64,000 nt of DNA from positions 1 through 64,000 of the forward strand of contig NZ_SCVC01000021.1 in NCBI RefSeq assembly GCF_004297405.1, in the 5' to 3' direction. Position 1 is the stretch's first letter, and the number at the start of each line of letters is the position of its first letter. Shown piece after piece: positions 33,380 through 42,633 of the stretch. The notes beneath the pieces were generated by a model that worked only from the letters and a program-made list of their open reading frames with translations, was not told the DNA's origin and did no database searches. Made by a program: the position numbers and the translations under genes. The DNA is from Reyranella sp. Its GTDB lineage: Bacteria > Pseudomonadota > Alphaproteobacteria > Reyranellales > Reyranellaceae.

Positions 33380-34258
33380 ATGTCGACAACCGTTCGTCCG
33401 CGCCGCAGCGTCCTTTACATGCCGGGTGCCAATACACGCGCGCTGGAGAAGGCGCGGACCTTGCCGGCCGATGCGCTGATCTTCGATCTCGAGGACGCCG
33501 TGGCGCCCGACGCGAAGGAAGCCGCGCGCGCCAACGTCGTGGCCGCGGCGCAGAGCAAGGGCTACGGCAAGCGCGAGATCGTGATTCGCTGCAATGGCCT
33601 CTCAACGCCGTGGGGCAAGGCCGATATCGCGGCCATCGCCAAGTCGGGCGCAGACGCAGTGCTGGTGCCAAAGGTCGAAAGTGCGGCCGAGGTGGCCAGC
33701 GTGGTTGCCCAGCTCGATGCTGCCGGCGCGCCCAAGTCGATGGCGGTGTGGGCGATGATGGAGACGCCGAAGGGCATCCTGCGCGCCGACGAGGTGGCGG
33801 GATCGCATCCGCGGCTCACCCTGTTCGTCATGGGCACCAACGATCTGGTGAAGGACATGCGCGCACGTCACACGCCGATGCGCCTGCCGATGGCGACAGC
33901 ACTGGGGCTCGGCATGCTCGCGGCCCGTGCGCATGGGCTCACGATCCTCGACGGTGTCTATAATGACATTCAGGACGCCGAAGGCTTCCGCGCCGTCTGC
34001 CAGCAGGGGCTGGAAATGGGCTTCGACGGCAAGACCTTGATCCACCCCAGCCAGGTCGAACCCTGCAACGAGGTGTTCGCGCCGTCGGCCGCCGAGCTCG
34101 AGATGGCGGGCAAGATCGTCACCGCCTTCAAGACGGCGCAGGCCGAGGGCAAGGGCGTCGTCACCGTCGATGGGCGTATGATCGAGAACCTTCACGTCGA
34201 GCAGGCCGAGCGCGCGCTGGCGCTGGCCACCGCGATCAAGGAGCTGCAGGCGGCATGA
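33380..34258 (+). CDS. mcl1: Malyl-CoA / beta-methylmalyl-CoA lyase (HpcH/HpaI, CitE-like)
   Basis: 292 residues of the CitE-like TIM-barrel lyases. RRSVLYMPGANTRALEKARTLPADALIFDLEDAVAPDAK carries the metal-binding Asp/Glu, AMMETPKGILRADEVAG the active-site Glu, and MGFDGKTLIHPSQVEP the CoA contact. In the ethylmalonyl-CoA pathway the enzyme splits beta-methylmalyl-CoA into glyoxylate and propionyl-CoA. The next gene is a mesaconyl-CoA hydratase overlapping by 4 bases, which makes that role more likely than citrate lyase. sdhCDAB follow. Confidence 0.88.
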   Translation: MSTTVRPRRSVLYMPGANTRALEKARTLPADALIFDLEDAVAPDAKEAARANVVAAAQSKGYGKREIVIRCNGLSTPWGKADIAAIAKSGADAVLVPKVESAAEVASVVAQLDAAGAPKSMAVWAMMETPKGILRADEVAGSHPRLTLFVMGTNDLVKDMRARHTPMRLPMATALGLGMLAARAHGLTILDGVYNDIQDAEGFRAVCQQGLEMGFDGKTLIHPSQVEPCNEVFAPSAAELEMAGKIVTAFKTAQAEGKGVVTVDGRMIENLHVEQAERALALATAIKELQAA

Positions 34259-35334
34259 GCACCCAGGCCAAGACCAAGAGCGAAGCGGTCGCCGGAAACT
34301 TCTTCGAGGATTTCCGCGTCGGCCAGGAGATCCGCCACGCCACGCCGCGCACGATGACGGAAGCGGATGCGGCGCTGAACGTCGCGCTCTATGGCTCGCG
34401 CTTCGCCATCAACTCGTCGGACGAATTCGCCCGCGCCCTTGGATTGCCGCGGGCGCCGCTCGACGATCTGGCGGTGTTCCATGTCGTGATCGGCAAGACC
34501 GTGCCCGACATCTCGCTGAATGCCGTCGCTAACCTGGGCTATGCCGAGTTCCGCTGGGGCGTTCCGGTCTATCCCGGCGATACGCTGTCGGCGCATTCGA
34601 CCGTGCTGGGCCTGCGCGAGAATTCCAACCGTGCGAGCGGCGTCGTCTGGGTGCGTTCGACCGGCCTCAATCAGCGCGGCGAGATGGTGCTCGACTATGT
34701 GCGCTGGGTGATGGTGCACAAGCGCGATCCCGCCGCTGCGGTGCCGGAGACCGTCGTGCCCAAGACGGCGCCATCGGTCGCGCCCGCCGATCTCATTGTG
34801 CCAAAGGGTCTGTCGCTCAAGGGCTACGACGATGTCGCGGCCGGATCGTCCTATCGTTGGGACGATTACGAGGTCGGTGAGCGCATCGACCATGTGAGCG
34901 GCATCACCCTCGAGGACTCCGACCACATGTTCTCGACGCGGCTCTATCAGAACACCGCGCGCGTTCACTTCGATGCCTTCGCCGGCAAGAGCACGCGCTT
35001 CGGCCGGCGCCTCGCCTATGGCGGCCACGTTATCTCGCTGGCGCGGGCGCTGTCGTTCAACGGCCTGGCCAACGGCTTCCGCGTTGCCGCCATCAACGCC
35101 GGCAGCCATGTCGCGCCGACCTTCGGCGGCGACACGATCTATGCCTGGTCGGAGGTGCTGGAGAAAGCGACCTTGCCAGGCCATGCTGATCTCGGCGCGT
35201 TGCGAATGAGAAGCATTGCCGCCAAAGATTGCCCCTGTAGCACGTGGCCGGGCAAGGGCGCGGACGGCAAGTACCACCCCGCCGTCGTGCTCGATCTCGA
35301 CTATTGGCTGCTGATGCCGCGGCGCAGGGCGTGA
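34255..35334 (+). CDS. mch: Mesaconyl-CoA hydratase (double MaoC/hot-dog protein)
   Basis: 359 residues with two hot-dog domains. The first (NFFEDFRVGQEIRHATPRTMTEADAALNVALYGSRFAINS) and the second (YEVGERIDHVSGITLEDSDHMFSTRLYQNTARVHFD, then GRRLAYGGHVISLARALSFNG) each show MaoC-type features; the second keeps the hydratase Asp/His region. The length and order match mesaconyl-CoA hydratase, which makes beta-methylmalyl-CoA for the lyase encoded just upstream. The 4-base overlap (ATGA) suggests coupled translation. About 130 bases with a candidate promoter separate it from sdhC. Confidence 0.9.
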   Translation: MSTQAKTKSEAVAGNFFEDFRVGQEIRHATPRTMTEADAALNVALYGSRFAINSSDEFARALGLPRAPLDDLAVFHVVIGKTVPDISLNAVANLGYAEFRWGVPVYPGDTLSAHSTVLGLRENSNRASGVVWVRSTGLNQRGEMVLDYVRWVMVHKRDPAAAVPETVVPKTAPSVAPADLIVPKGLSLKGYDDVAAGSSYRWDDYEVGERIDHVSGITLEDSDHMFSTRLYQNTARVHFDAFAGKSTRFGRRLAYGGHVISLARALSFNGLANGFRVAAINAGSHVAPTFGGDTIYAWSEVLEKATLPGHADLGALRMRSIAAKDCPCSTWPGKGADGKYHPAVVLDLDYWLLMPRRRA

Positions 35335-35402
35335 GCGCCGTTCGGTAGACGAATTTCCATTGCAGAATCTAAGGCTTAACGCACTCGCAAAGCCGACATT
35401 CG

Positions 35403-35430
35403 TTGACTTGAAGCGGTTGCGAGGTACAAA
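35403..35430 (+). promoter_or_regulatory. Candidate promoter for sdhCDAB
   Basis: TTGACT (35403-35408), a 16-base spacer and TACAAA (35425-35430) sit about 40 bases before the sdhC start in a locally A/T-richer stretch. Confidence 0.45.
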
Positions 35431-35467
35431 AGCGCAGCCGCTTCAAGGCATTTGAGGTTTCAACGCG

Positions 35468-35866
35468 ATGAGCGTCGCCAATCGGCCGGTGCACCGGCCG
35501 CTTTCTCCGCATCTGCAGGTCTACAAGCCGCAGCTCACGTCCGTTCTTTCCATCCTGCACCGCGCTACGGGCATCGCGCTCTCGGTCGGCGTGCTCTATC
35601 TCGCCGTCTGGGTGATCTGCGCCGCCAGCGGCGCCCGCTCCTACGAGATGTTCCAGAGCTTCAACAGCTCGATCGTCGGCCGCATCTTCCTCGGCGGCTG
35701 GCTGTATTGCGTCTTCTATCATCTGTTCAACGGCATTCGGCATCTCTTCTGGGATGCAGGCTATGGCTTCGAGCTCAAGGACGCCTACCGCAGCGGCTGG
35801 CTGGTCGTCGTGGTGTCGCTGGTCGCGACCGCTGTGTCGTGGATCGTCGGTCTGCGGCTGATCTGA
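35468..35866 (+). CDS. sdhC: Succinate dehydrogenase cytochrome b556 subunit
   Basis: 132 residues with three membrane segments. [32 protein letters not shown] is the diagnostic start, with the Ser and Arg at the quinone site, and [20 protein letters not shown] contains the heme-ligand His region. Anchors the complex II catalytic subunits in the inner membrane and binds heme b and ubiquinone. sdhD follows 10 bases later. Confidence 0.96.
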   Translation: MSVANRPVHRPLSPHLQVYKPQLTSVLSILHRATGIALSVGVLYLAVWVICAASGARSYEMFQSFNSSIVGRIFLGGWLYCVFYHLFNGIRHLFWDAGYGFELKDAYRSGWLVVVVSLVATAVSWIVGLRLI

Positions 35867-35876
35867 GGAGAGGCAC

Positions 35877-36263
35877 ATGAACAGCGACCTCAGAACACCT
35901 CTGTCCCGCGCCCGCGGTCTTGGCTCTGCCAAGGAGGGAGTGCACCATTGGTGGGCGCAGCGCCTCACCGCTGTCGCGCTCATCCCGCTCGTCGTCTGGT
36001 TCGCCGTCTCGCTCGTGATGCTGAGCGGCGCCGATCTGGCCGCGGCCCGCACCTGGATCGGCTCGCCGGTCGTGATGGTGCTGCTGATCCTGACGATCGT
36101 CATCGGCCTGCACCACGCCCAGCTCGGCATGCAGGTCGTGATCGAGGACTATGTCCATAACGAGGGGCTGAAGCTGGCGTCGATCGTCGCCATCAGGTTT
36201 ATCGCAGTATTCTTCGGGCTGGCCGCGACGGTGGCCATCCTGCGTATCGGATTCGGAGGCTGA
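35877..36263 (+). CDS. sdhD: Succinate dehydrogenase membrane anchor subunit
   Basis: 128 residues, three membrane segments. [33 protein letters not shown] and [24 protein letters not shown] are conserved in alphaproteobacterial SdhD; the histidines in LHHAQLG include the second heme ligand, and the DY pair after it is part of the quinone pocket. GAGGAGAGGCAC is the ribosome binding site. sdhA starts 2 bases after the stop. Confidence 0.95.
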   Translation: MNSDLRTPLSRARGLGSAKEGVHHWWAQRLTAVALIPLVVWFAVSLVMLSGADLAAARTWIGSPVVMVLLILTIVIGLHHAQLGMQVVIEDYVHNEGLKLASIVAIRFIAVFFGLAATVAILRIGFGG

Positions 36264-36265
36264 AC

Positions 36266-38110
36266 ATGGCCGAGGCAAGCAGCGGCAAGAGCAACGGCGC
36301 GGCGGCAGGTACGTTCAGCATTGGCGGCAACGCCTACAAGATCATCGATCACGAATACGACGTGGTCGTGGTCGGTGCCGGCGGGTCCGGCCTGCGCGCC
36401 ACCTTCGGCATGGCCAACAAGGGCTTCAAAACGGCCTGCATCACCAAGGTGTTCCCGACCCGCAGCCACACCGTGGCAGCGCAGGGCGGCATCTCGGCGG
36501 CGCTCGGCAACATGGGCCCGGACGACTGGCGCTGGCACATGTACGACACGGTCAAGGGCTCCGACTGGCTCGGCGACCAGGACTCGATCGAATACATGTG
36601 CCGCGACGGCATCCCGGCGATCATCGAGCTCGAGCATTTCGGCGTGCCGTTCAGCCGTACGCCCGAGGGCAAGATCTATCAGCGCCCGTTCGGCGGCATG
36701 ACGACTGAGTACGGCAAGGGCATCGCCCACCGCACCTGCGCCGCAGCCGACCGCACCGGCCACGCCATCCTGCACACGCTCTACCAGCAGTCGCTCAGGA
36801 ACAACGCCGAATTCTTCATCGAGTATTTCGCGCTCGACCTGATCATGGACGACGGCGTCTGCCGCGGCGTCATGGCATGGAACCTCGACGACGGCACGAT
36901 CCATCGCTTCCGCGCCCATCGCGTGGTGCTGGCGACCGGCGGCTACGGCCGTGTCTACGCGACCGCGACGTCGGCCCACACCTGCACCGGTGATGGTGGC
37001 GCGATGGCGCTACGCGCCGGTCTGCCGCTGCAGGACCTCGAGTTCGTGCAGTTCCATCCGACCGGCATCTACGGTGCGGGCTGCCTGATCACCGAAGGCG
37101 TGCGCGGCGAGGGTGGCTACGTCACCAACGCCAGCGGCGAGCGCTTCATGGAGCGCTATGCGCCGTCGGCCAAGGACCTCGCCTCGCGCGACGTCGTCAG
37201 CCGGTCGATGACCATCGAGATCCGCGAAGGCCGTGGCTGCGGCCCCAACAAGGATTACATCGAGCTGCACGTCGAGCATCTCGACCCGAAGGTCATCCAC
37301 GAGCGCCTACCGGGCATCGCCGAGACCGCGCGCATCTTCGCCGGTGTCGACGTCACCCGTCAGCCGATCCCGATTTTGCCGACCTGCCACTACAACATGG
37401 GCGGCATCCCGGCGAACTATCACTGCGAAGTCATGACCGTGAAGAACGGCGATCCGAACACCGTCGTGCAGGGCCTGATGGCGCTGGGTGAAGCGGCGTC
37501 GATCGGCGTGCACGGCGCCAATCGTCTGGGCTCCAACTCGCTGCTCGAACTGGTCGTGTTCGGCCGATCCGCCGCCAACCGCGTGGCGGAGATGATGAAG
37601 CCGGGCGAGACGCACAAGGATCTGCGCAATGCCGGCGAGGAGGCGATTGCCCGCCTCGACAGGGCGCGCCACGCCACGGGCAGCACGGGCACGGCGCAAC
37701 TGCGCGCCAACATGCAGAAGACCATGCAGAACGATTGCGCGGTGTTCCGCACGACCAAGAGCCTGGCCGAAGGCTGTCAGAACATGGACAAGGTGTTCGC
37801 CGGCAAGGACGACATCCGCGTCAAGGATCGCTCGATGATCTGGAACTCCGATCTCATGGAGACCCTGGAGTTCGAGAACCTGATCCTCCAGGCCCAGGGC
37901 ACGATCTATTCCGCCGCCAACCGCCAGGAAAGCCGTGGTGCGCACGCGCACGAGGATTTCCCCGAGCGTAACGACAAGGACTGGTTGAAGCACACGGTCG
38001 TGTGGGTCGACGAGAAGACCGGCAAGACCCGGATCGACTATCGCCCGGTCAACCTGCAGCCGATGAGCAACGACGTTCAGTCGTTCCCGCCCAAAGCGCG
38101 CGTCTACTGA
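36266..38110 (+). CDS. sdhA: Succinate dehydrogenase flavoprotein subunit
   Basis: 614 residues. [20 protein letters not shown] binds FAD, and His68 in [11 protein letters not shown] is the predicted covalent FAD attachment. [23 protein letters not shown] and the catalytic Arg region [34 protein letters not shown] are complete. [16 protein letters not shown] and the C-terminal [15 protein letters not shown] match the family. Oxidises succinate to fumarate in the TCA cycle and respiratory chain; also drains the succinate made from the ethylmalonyl-CoA pathway's propionyl-CoA branch. Confidence 0.98.
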   Translation: MAEASSGKSNGAAAGTFSIGGNAYKIIDHEYDVVVVGAGGSGLRATFGMANKGFKTACITKVFPTRSHTVAAQGGISAALGNMGPDDWRWHMYDTVKGSDWLGDQDSIEYMCRDGIPAIIELEHFGVPFSRTPEGKIYQRPFGGMTTEYGKGIAHRTCAAADRTGHAILHTLYQQSLRNNAEFFIEYFALDLIMDDGVCRGVMAWNLDDGTIHRFRAHRVVLATGGYGRVYATATSAHTCTGDGGAMALRAGLPLQDLEFVQFHPTGIYGAGCLITEGVRGEGGYVTNASGERFMERYAPSAKDLASRDVVSRSMTIEIREGRGCGPNKDYIELHVEHLDPKVIHERLPGIAETARIFAGVDVTRQPIPILPTCHYNMGGIPANYHCEVMTVKNGDPNTVVQGLMALGEAASIGVHGANRLGSNSLLELVVFGRSAANRVAEMMKPGETHKDLRNAGEEAIARLDRARHATGSTGTAQLRANMQKTMQNDCAVFRTTKSLAEGCQNMDKVFAGKDDIRVKDRSMIWNSDLMETLEFENLILQAQGTIYSAANRQESRGAHAHEDFPERNDKDWLKHTVVWVDEKTGKTRIDYRPVNLQPMSNDVQSFPPKARVY

Positions 38111-38125
38111 GTTCGAGAGGAAGAA

Positions 38126-38905
38126 ATGGCTGAGTTCGCTCTTCCCGCCAATTCCAAGATCGGAGTCGGCGAGACGTACAAGGCGGCTGCGGGCGTCAAG
38201 AACATCAAGACGTTCAAGGTCTACCGCTGGACGCCCGACGACGGAAAGAACCCGTCGGTCGACACCTACGAAGTCGACATGGACACCTGCGGTCCAATGA
38301 TCTTGGACGCGCTGATCAAGATCAAGAACGAGATGGACAGCTCGCTCACGTTCCGCCGCTCCTGCCGCGAGGGCGTGTGTGGTTCGTGCGCGATGAACAT
38401 CGACGGCACCAATACGCTGGCCTGCACCAAATACATTTCCGAGGTGAAGGGCGACATCAAGATCTACCCGCTGCCGCACATGCCGGTGGTGCGCGATCTG
38501 GTGCCTGACCTCAACGTGCCCTACGCGCAGCTTGCCTCGATCGAGCCGTGGCTGAAGTCGACGACCCAGCCGCCGACCCGCGAGCGGCTGCAGTCGCCGG
38601 AGGAGCGCGCCAAGCTCGACGGCCTGTGGGAGTGCATCCTGTGCTTCTGCTGCTCGACCTCGTGCCCCAGCTACTGGTGGAACGGCGAGCGCTATCTCGG
38701 CCCGGCCATCCTGCTGCAGGCCTATCGTTGGATCGCCGACAGCCGCGACGAAGCCAAGGGCGAGCGCCTCGACCAGCTCGAGGATCCGTTCCGGCTCTAT
38801 CGTTGCCACACGATCATGAACTGCACCAAGACCTGCCCGAAGCACTTGAACCCGGCAAAGGCCATCGCCGAGATCAAGAAGCTGATGGTCGAACGGACGG
38901 TCTGA
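38126..38905 (+). CDS. sdhB: Succinate dehydrogenase iron-sulfur subunit
   Basis: 259 residues carrying three clusters: Cys80, Cys85, Cys88 and Cys100 ([13 protein letters not shown]...LAC) for [2Fe-2S]; [16 protein letters not shown] for [4Fe-4S]; [17 protein letters not shown] for [3Fe-4S]. Passes electrons from SdhA to the quinone site. It closes the sdhCDAB operon; a GC hairpin lies 18 bases after the stop. Confidence 0.98.
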   Translation: MAEFALPANSKIGVGETYKAAAGVKNIKTFKVYRWTPDDGKNPSVDTYEVDMDTCGPMILDALIKIKNEMDSSLTFRRSCREGVCGSCAMNIDGTNTLACTKYISEVKGDIKIYPLPHMPVVRDLVPDLNVPYAQLASIEPWLKSTTQPPTRERLQSPEERAKLDGLWECILCFCCSTSCPSYWWNGERYLGPAILLQAYRWIADSRDEAKGERLDQLEDPFRLYRCHTIMNCTKTCPKHLNPAKAIAEIKKLMVERTV

Positions 38906-38922
38906 GCGCCGTCTCTTGCCGT

Positions 38923-38943
38923 CGCTGGGGGCTGGCCCCAGCG
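38923..38943 (+). terminator. GC-rich hairpin after sdhB
   Basis: CGCTGGGG and CCCCAGCG form an 8-bp perfect stem with a 5-base loop. There is no T-run, so it may stabilise the 3' end or be a weak or factor-assisted terminator. Confidence 0.4.
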
Positions 38944-39013
38944 ATGTGGCTGCGGCGTCGATGAACTCCCGCTGATCCGAGCGTAGACGTCCTGATCGCC
39001 CGTTGCGCTGATC

Positions 39014-39042
39014 TTGACTCGGTCGGTCGACCGAACTATATC
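39014..39042 (+). promoter_or_regulatory. Promoter of the mddA-tetR-hydrolase/glycosyltransferase operon
   Basis: TTGACT (39014-39019) and TATATC (39037-39042) are 17 bases apart. The spacer consists almost exactly of the first palindromic operator, so a bound repressor would block RNA polymerase. A second operator lies just past the predicted start point. The ribosome binding site AGGAGG precedes the ATG at 39088. Confidence 0.7.
39019..39035. promoter_or_regulatory. Operator copy 1 (TetR-type palindrome)
   Basis: TCGGTCGGTCGACCGAA, containing the 12-base perfect palindrome TCGGTCGACCGA (39023-39034). It fills the space between the -35 and -10 boxes. Identical 17-base copy at 39053. Confidence 0.75.
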
Positions 39043-39052
39043 TGCCCATATA

Positions 39053-39069
39053 TCGGTCGGTCGACCGAA
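39053..39069. promoter_or_regulatory. Operator copy 2 (TetR-type palindrome)
   Basis: Exact 17-base repeat of the first operator, 34 bases further along, with its 12-base palindrome at 39057-39068. It lies downstream of the predicted transcription start and ahead of the first start codon. Confidence 0.75.
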
Positions 39070-39087
39070 TTAGATCAGGAGGCAACC

Positions 39088-39903
39088 ATGGGCGGTATTG
39101 CTTCGGCTCTCTACGGCGCAGTCGTTTACGTCTTTTTCCTCGGCACTTTCCTCTACGCCATCGCCTTCGTCGGCAATCTGCCAGTTCCCAAAACCATCGA
39201 CAGCGGGCCAGCAGGTCCTCTCGGCGCGGCCCTGATAATCAACGTCCTGCTGCTCGGGATCTTCGCGGTCCAGCACAGCGTGATGGCGCGGCCCGGCTTC
39301 AAGCGCTGGTGGACCCGGCTGGTGCCGCCGCCCGTCGAGCGCACGACCTACGTGCTGCTGGCGAGCCTCGCGCTGGCGCTGCTCTACTGGCAATGGCGGC
39401 CGATCCCCGAACTCGTGTGGTCGGTGACGCATCCGGTTGGCGTGATCGCCCTGTCTGCCCTGTTCTGGTTGGGGTGGGGCTTGGTGTTGTTCAGCACCTT
39501 CCTGATCAATCACTTCGAGCTGTTCGGCCTGCGCCAGGTCTATGCCCGGCTGCGCGGCACGAGCGTGCCCGAGCCGGTCTTCAGGACGCCGCTGATCTAC
39601 AAGAACGTGCGGCACCCGATCTATCTCGGCTTCCTGCTGGCGTTCTGGGCGACGCCGACGATGACGCAAGGCCATCTGCTGTTTGCCGTTGCGACGACAG
39701 GCTACATCCTGATCGGAATCTATCTCGAAGAACGCGACCTCATCGCCTTGTTCGGCGATCAGTACCGCCGCTACCGTGAGCAGGTATCGATGCTCCTCCC
39801 TCTGCCACGCAAGAGAGGCCTTGATGAAGCTGAAGCAGACAACGGCGAAAAAGGCCGAGACGGACATCTCGCTGCTCGAAGCCGCCAGGAAGATGCTGCA
39901 TGA
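39088..39903 (+). CDS. MddA-like membrane methyltransferase (methanethiol S-methyltransferase / isoprenylcysteine methyltransferase family)
   Basis: 271 residues, five or six membrane segments. The C-terminal catalytic motif YKNVRHPIYLGFLLAFWATPTMTQGHLLFAVATTGYILIGIYLEERDLIALFGDQYRRYREQV, here read in parts, has the S-adenosylmethionine-binding RHP and the EERDL-YRxYR signature of the NnrU/isoprenylcysteine methyltransferase superfamily. The N-terminal NVLLLGIFAVQHSVMARPGFKRWW and overall pattern fit MddA, which methylates methanethiol to dimethyl sulfide. A different thiol or carboxyl substrate is possible. First gene behind the double operator; its last 80 bases overlap the tetR gene. Confidence 0.78.
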   Translation: MGGIASALYGAVVYVFFLGTFLYAIAFVGNLPVPKTIDSGPAGPLGAALIINVLLLGIFAVQHSVMARPGFKRWWTRLVPPPVERTTYVLLASLALALLYWQWRPIPELVWSVTHPVGVIALSALFWLGWGLVLFSTFLINHFELFGLRQVYARLRGTSVPEPVFRTPLIYKNVRHPIYLGFLLAFWATPTMTQGHLLFAVATTGYILIGIYLEERDLIALFGDQYRRYREQVSMLLPLPRKRGLDEAEADNGEKGRDGHLAARSRQEDAA

Positions 39904-40444
39904 CAAAGGCTACGCCGGCTTGTCGACGCGGGACGTCGCCGCGGCGGCGGGCGTTCCGCTCAGCCAGATCCATTATCACTTCGGATCGAAGCAGGGCCTC
40001 GTGCTGGCGTTGTTCGAGTATCTCAACGTCCAGCTGCTCGGCCGCCAGGATGCCTTGTTCGGCGATCCGACGCTCAAGTTGTCTGAACAATGGGATCGGG
40101 CTTGCGACTATCTCGAAGACGACATTGCCTCTGGCTATGTGCGCGTCCTTCAGGAGATGATCGCGGCAAGCTGGGCCGATCCGGCGGTCGCCGAGATCGT
40201 CCGGACAGGCCTGATGGGTTGGATCGATCTGATTGTCGACGCGGCACGCAGGGCCAAGGTTGAATTCGGCACTCTCGGTCCGTTCTCGCCCGAGGAATTC
40301 GGCGCCCTCGTTGCCAACGCGTTCATCGGTGCAGAAAGCCTCTACCTGCTCGGCGTCGAAAAGAAAGGCTCGCCGGCTCGCCTCGGCCTCCGTCGCGTCG
40401 GCGATCTGATCCGTACCCTGGAGGCGAACACTTTGGCGAGGTGA
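39824..40444 (+). CDS. TetR family transcriptional regulator
   Basis: 206 residues. The N-terminal DNA-binding domain (about residues 12-58) contains ISLLEAARKMLHDKGYAGLSTRDVAAAAGVPLSQIHYHFGSKQGLVLALF, the classic TetR helix-turn-helix with the YHFGSK motif; the rest is the ligand-binding, dimerising domain. The ATG at 39824 follows GAGAGGCC and matches homologues; it overlaps the end of the methyltransferase gene by 80 bases. As it is in the operon whose promoter holds two palindromes, it is the likely autorepressor. The inducer is unknown. Confidence 0.92.
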   Translation: MKLKQTTAKKAETDISLLEAARKMLHDKGYAGLSTRDVAAAAGVPLSQIHYHFGSKQGLVLALFEYLNVQLLGRQDALFGDPTLKLSEQWDRACDYLEDDIASGYVRVLQEMIAASWADPAVAEIVRTGLMGWIDLIVDAARRAKVEFGTLGPFSPEEFGALVANAFIGAESLYLLGVEKKGSPARLGLRRVGDLIRTLEANTLAR

Positions 40445-40448
40445 TGCC

Positions 40449-42554
40449 ATGCGCGCCAAGCTGCCCGACGAGACCGGATTCGTCGTGCGTGACGGCGTTC
40501 GGCTCTCCTACGAAATCTACGGATCTGGGCCTGAAACCCTGATCTTTGTGCCGCCGTGGAGCATCGTCCATTCCCGCGTCTACAAGGCGCAACTGCCCTA
40601 CTTCAGCAGACGATACCGCTGCATCACCTACGATGGTCGTGGCAACGGCAAGTCTGACCGGCCGCAGGAAGTGGCGGCCTACAGCCTGGAGAACTACGTC
40701 GCCGACGTTTTGGCCGTCATGGAGGCGACCGCAACGGACAGTGCGGTTTTCGTCGGGCTTTCCTTCGGTGGCATGCTCATCTCCGTCCTGGCGGCGCATC
40801 ATCCCGAACGGGTGAGGGCGGCGGTCCTGGTAGGGACGTCGGCAAGCATTGGGCCAAGCCATCCCCACACGACGATCGAGAATTTCCGGGACAAGAAGTC
40901 ATCCGTCGAAGGCTGGGACAAGTTCAATCGCGATTACTGGATGACGTCCTATCCGGACTTCGCCGAATTCTTCGTCCGCAACATCTTCTCCGAACCCCAT
41001 TCGACCAAGCAGATCGAGGATGCCGTCGGTTGGGCCGGTGAGACCACGGGCGAGGTGCTCGCCAGGACGGTGGAAGCCCGTCCGATGATGCCGGCTTTCG
41101 ACATCAGCGAAGCGATGTATCGCAAGATCCGATGCCCGATCCTGATGATCCACGGCGATGACGACCACATTCAACCCTACGCCCGCGCGCAGGCCGTGGC
41201 TTCGGTGACCGGCGCGGAACTCGTGACCATCGCGGGTGGCGGCCACAATCCGCTCGGCCGTATTCCAGCGAAGGCCAACACCCTCATTGCTGATTTTTTG
41301 AGCCGCCGGCTTCCTGCCGCCACATCGACGTGGAAGGCGGCACAGCCTCGTCGCGGCAAGAAGGTGCTCTATCTCTCCTCGCCGATCGGCCTGGGACACG
41401 GAAGGCGCGACATTGCCGTCGCGCGACAGTTGCGGCTACTGCATCCCGGCGTGCAGGTCGACTGGCTGGCGCAGGATCCCGTCTCGCGCCTGCTCGACGC
41501 CGCGGGCGAGCGCCTCCATCCCCTGAGCTCGCGACTGGTCAGTGAATCGCAGCACATCGAGCTGGAAGCGGGCGAGCATGACCTGCACTGCTTCCAGGCA
41601 TTGCGACGCATGGACGAGGTGTTGATCGCCAACTTCATGACCTTCCAGGAGGCAATCGACGAGGGCGGCTACGACCTGGTGATCGCCGACGAAGCCTGGG
41701 ACGTCGACCATTACTGGCACGAACACCCGGAACTCAAGAAGGCGAAGCTTGCCTGGTTCACCGACTTCGTGGGCTTCGTGCCGATGCCGACGGGCGGCGA
41801 AGTTGAGGAATTCCTCACGACCGACTACAACGCCGAGATGATCGCCCATGTCGAAGGCTCTCCCGGCGTACGCGACCGCGCCATTTTCGTCGGCGGTCCA
41901 GCCGACATCCTGCCGCGATCCTTCGGCAAGGACCTGCCCGAGATGGGAGACTGGATTGCCCGCCACTTCGACTTCTCCGGCTACATCATGGGCGAGCATC
42001 CCCAGGCTTGGGGCAGCCGGGCGGAGCTGCGCCAGAGGCTCGGCTACCGGCCCGACGAACGGGTCTGCATTGTCACGGTTGGCGGTTCGAGCGTCGGCCT
42101 CCCTTTGATCCGTCGGATCCTGCAGAGCTATCCGATCGTTCGGCGCCGGCTGCCGGAGCTGCGCATCGTCGTGGTGACGGGGCCTCGCATCGATTCGCGC
42201 TCGCTCGTCGCGCCAGCGGGCGTCGAGGTGCGCGCGTTCGTGCCCGATCTCGATCGCCATCTCGCAGTCTGCGATCTGGCGCTCGTGCAAGGCGGCCTCA
42301 CGACCTGCATGGAATTGACGGCGGCAGGAACGCCCTTCCTGTATTTCCCGCTCAAGAACCATTTCGAGCAGAACTTCCACGTCGCCCATCGCCTCGACCG
42401 CTATGGCGCCGGCCAGCGTATGGACTACGAGACAGCCACACCCGAAATCATCGCCGATGCGATGATCGCCGCGTTGCGATCGCCGGTGGCCTTCGCGCCT
42501 GTGGAGGCCGATGGTGCCCAGCGGGCAGCCCGCATGATCGCCGAACTCCTCTAG
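40449..42554 (+). CDS. Fusion of an alpha/beta hydrolase and a UGT/MurG-like glycosyltransferase
   Basis: 701 residues. Residues 1 to about 288 are an alpha/beta hydrolase: nucleophile Ser105 in GLSFGG, acid in HGDDDH (about Asp238) and His266 in GGGHNPLG. After a short linker (about 288-304) a GT-B glycosyltransferase begins with VLYLSSPIGLGHGRRDIAVARQL. It contains VTVGGSSVGLPL and ends with the nucleotide-sugar motif VQGGLTTCMELTAAGTPFLYFPL followed by NHFEQN, as in UGT/MGT macrolide-type transferases. No signal peptide or membrane segment. It starts 4 bases after tetR (GAGGTGA site). It could cleave an ester or lactone and glycosylate the product, or reverse the two; the substrate is unknown. 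Confidence 0.88.
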   Translation: MRAKLPDETGFVVRDGVRLSYEIYGSGPETLIFVPPWSIVHSRVYKAQLPYFSRRYRCITYDGRGNGKSDRPQEVAAYSLENYVADVLAVMEATATDSAVFVGLSFGGMLISVLAAHHPERVRAAVLVGTSASIGPSHPHTTIENFRDKKSSVEGWDKFNRDYWMTSYPDFAEFFVRNIFSEPHSTKQIEDAVGWAGETTGEVLARTVEARPMMPAFDISEAMYRKIRCPILMIHGDDDHIQPYARAQAVASVTGAELVTIAGGGHNPLGRIPAKANTLIADFLSRRLPAATSTWKAAQPRRGKKVLYLSSPIGLGHGRRDIAVARQLRLLHPGVQVDWLAQDPVSRLLDAAGERLHPLSSRLVSESQHIELEAGEHDLHCFQALRRMDEVLIANFMTFQEAIDEGGYDLVIADEAWDVDHYWHEHPELKKAKLAWFTDFVGFVPMPTGGEVEEFLTTDYNAEMIAHVEGSPGVRDRAIFVGGPADILPRSFGKDLPEMGDWIARHFDFSGYIMGEHPQAWGSRAELRQRLGYRPDERVCIVTVGGSSVGLPLIRRILQSYPIVRRRLPELRIVVVTGPRIDSRSLVAPAGVEVRAFVPDLDRHLAVCDLALVQGGLTTCMELTAAGTPFLYFPLKNHFEQNFHVAHRLDRYGAGQRMDYETATPEIIADAMIAALRSPVAFAPVEADGAQRAARMIAELL

Positions 42555-42633
42555 AGGCAAGAATGGCCGGTGATGGATCGGCTCTGCTTTTGCTAGAGTG
42601 AGCGCAACATGATTAGGGTAGGGGGCTCAGCAA

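Noticed and set aside
37307..39085. 592-codon minus-strand frame opposite sdhA/sdhB
   Set aside because: sdhA and sdhB are unambiguous; the antisense frame is a composition effect.
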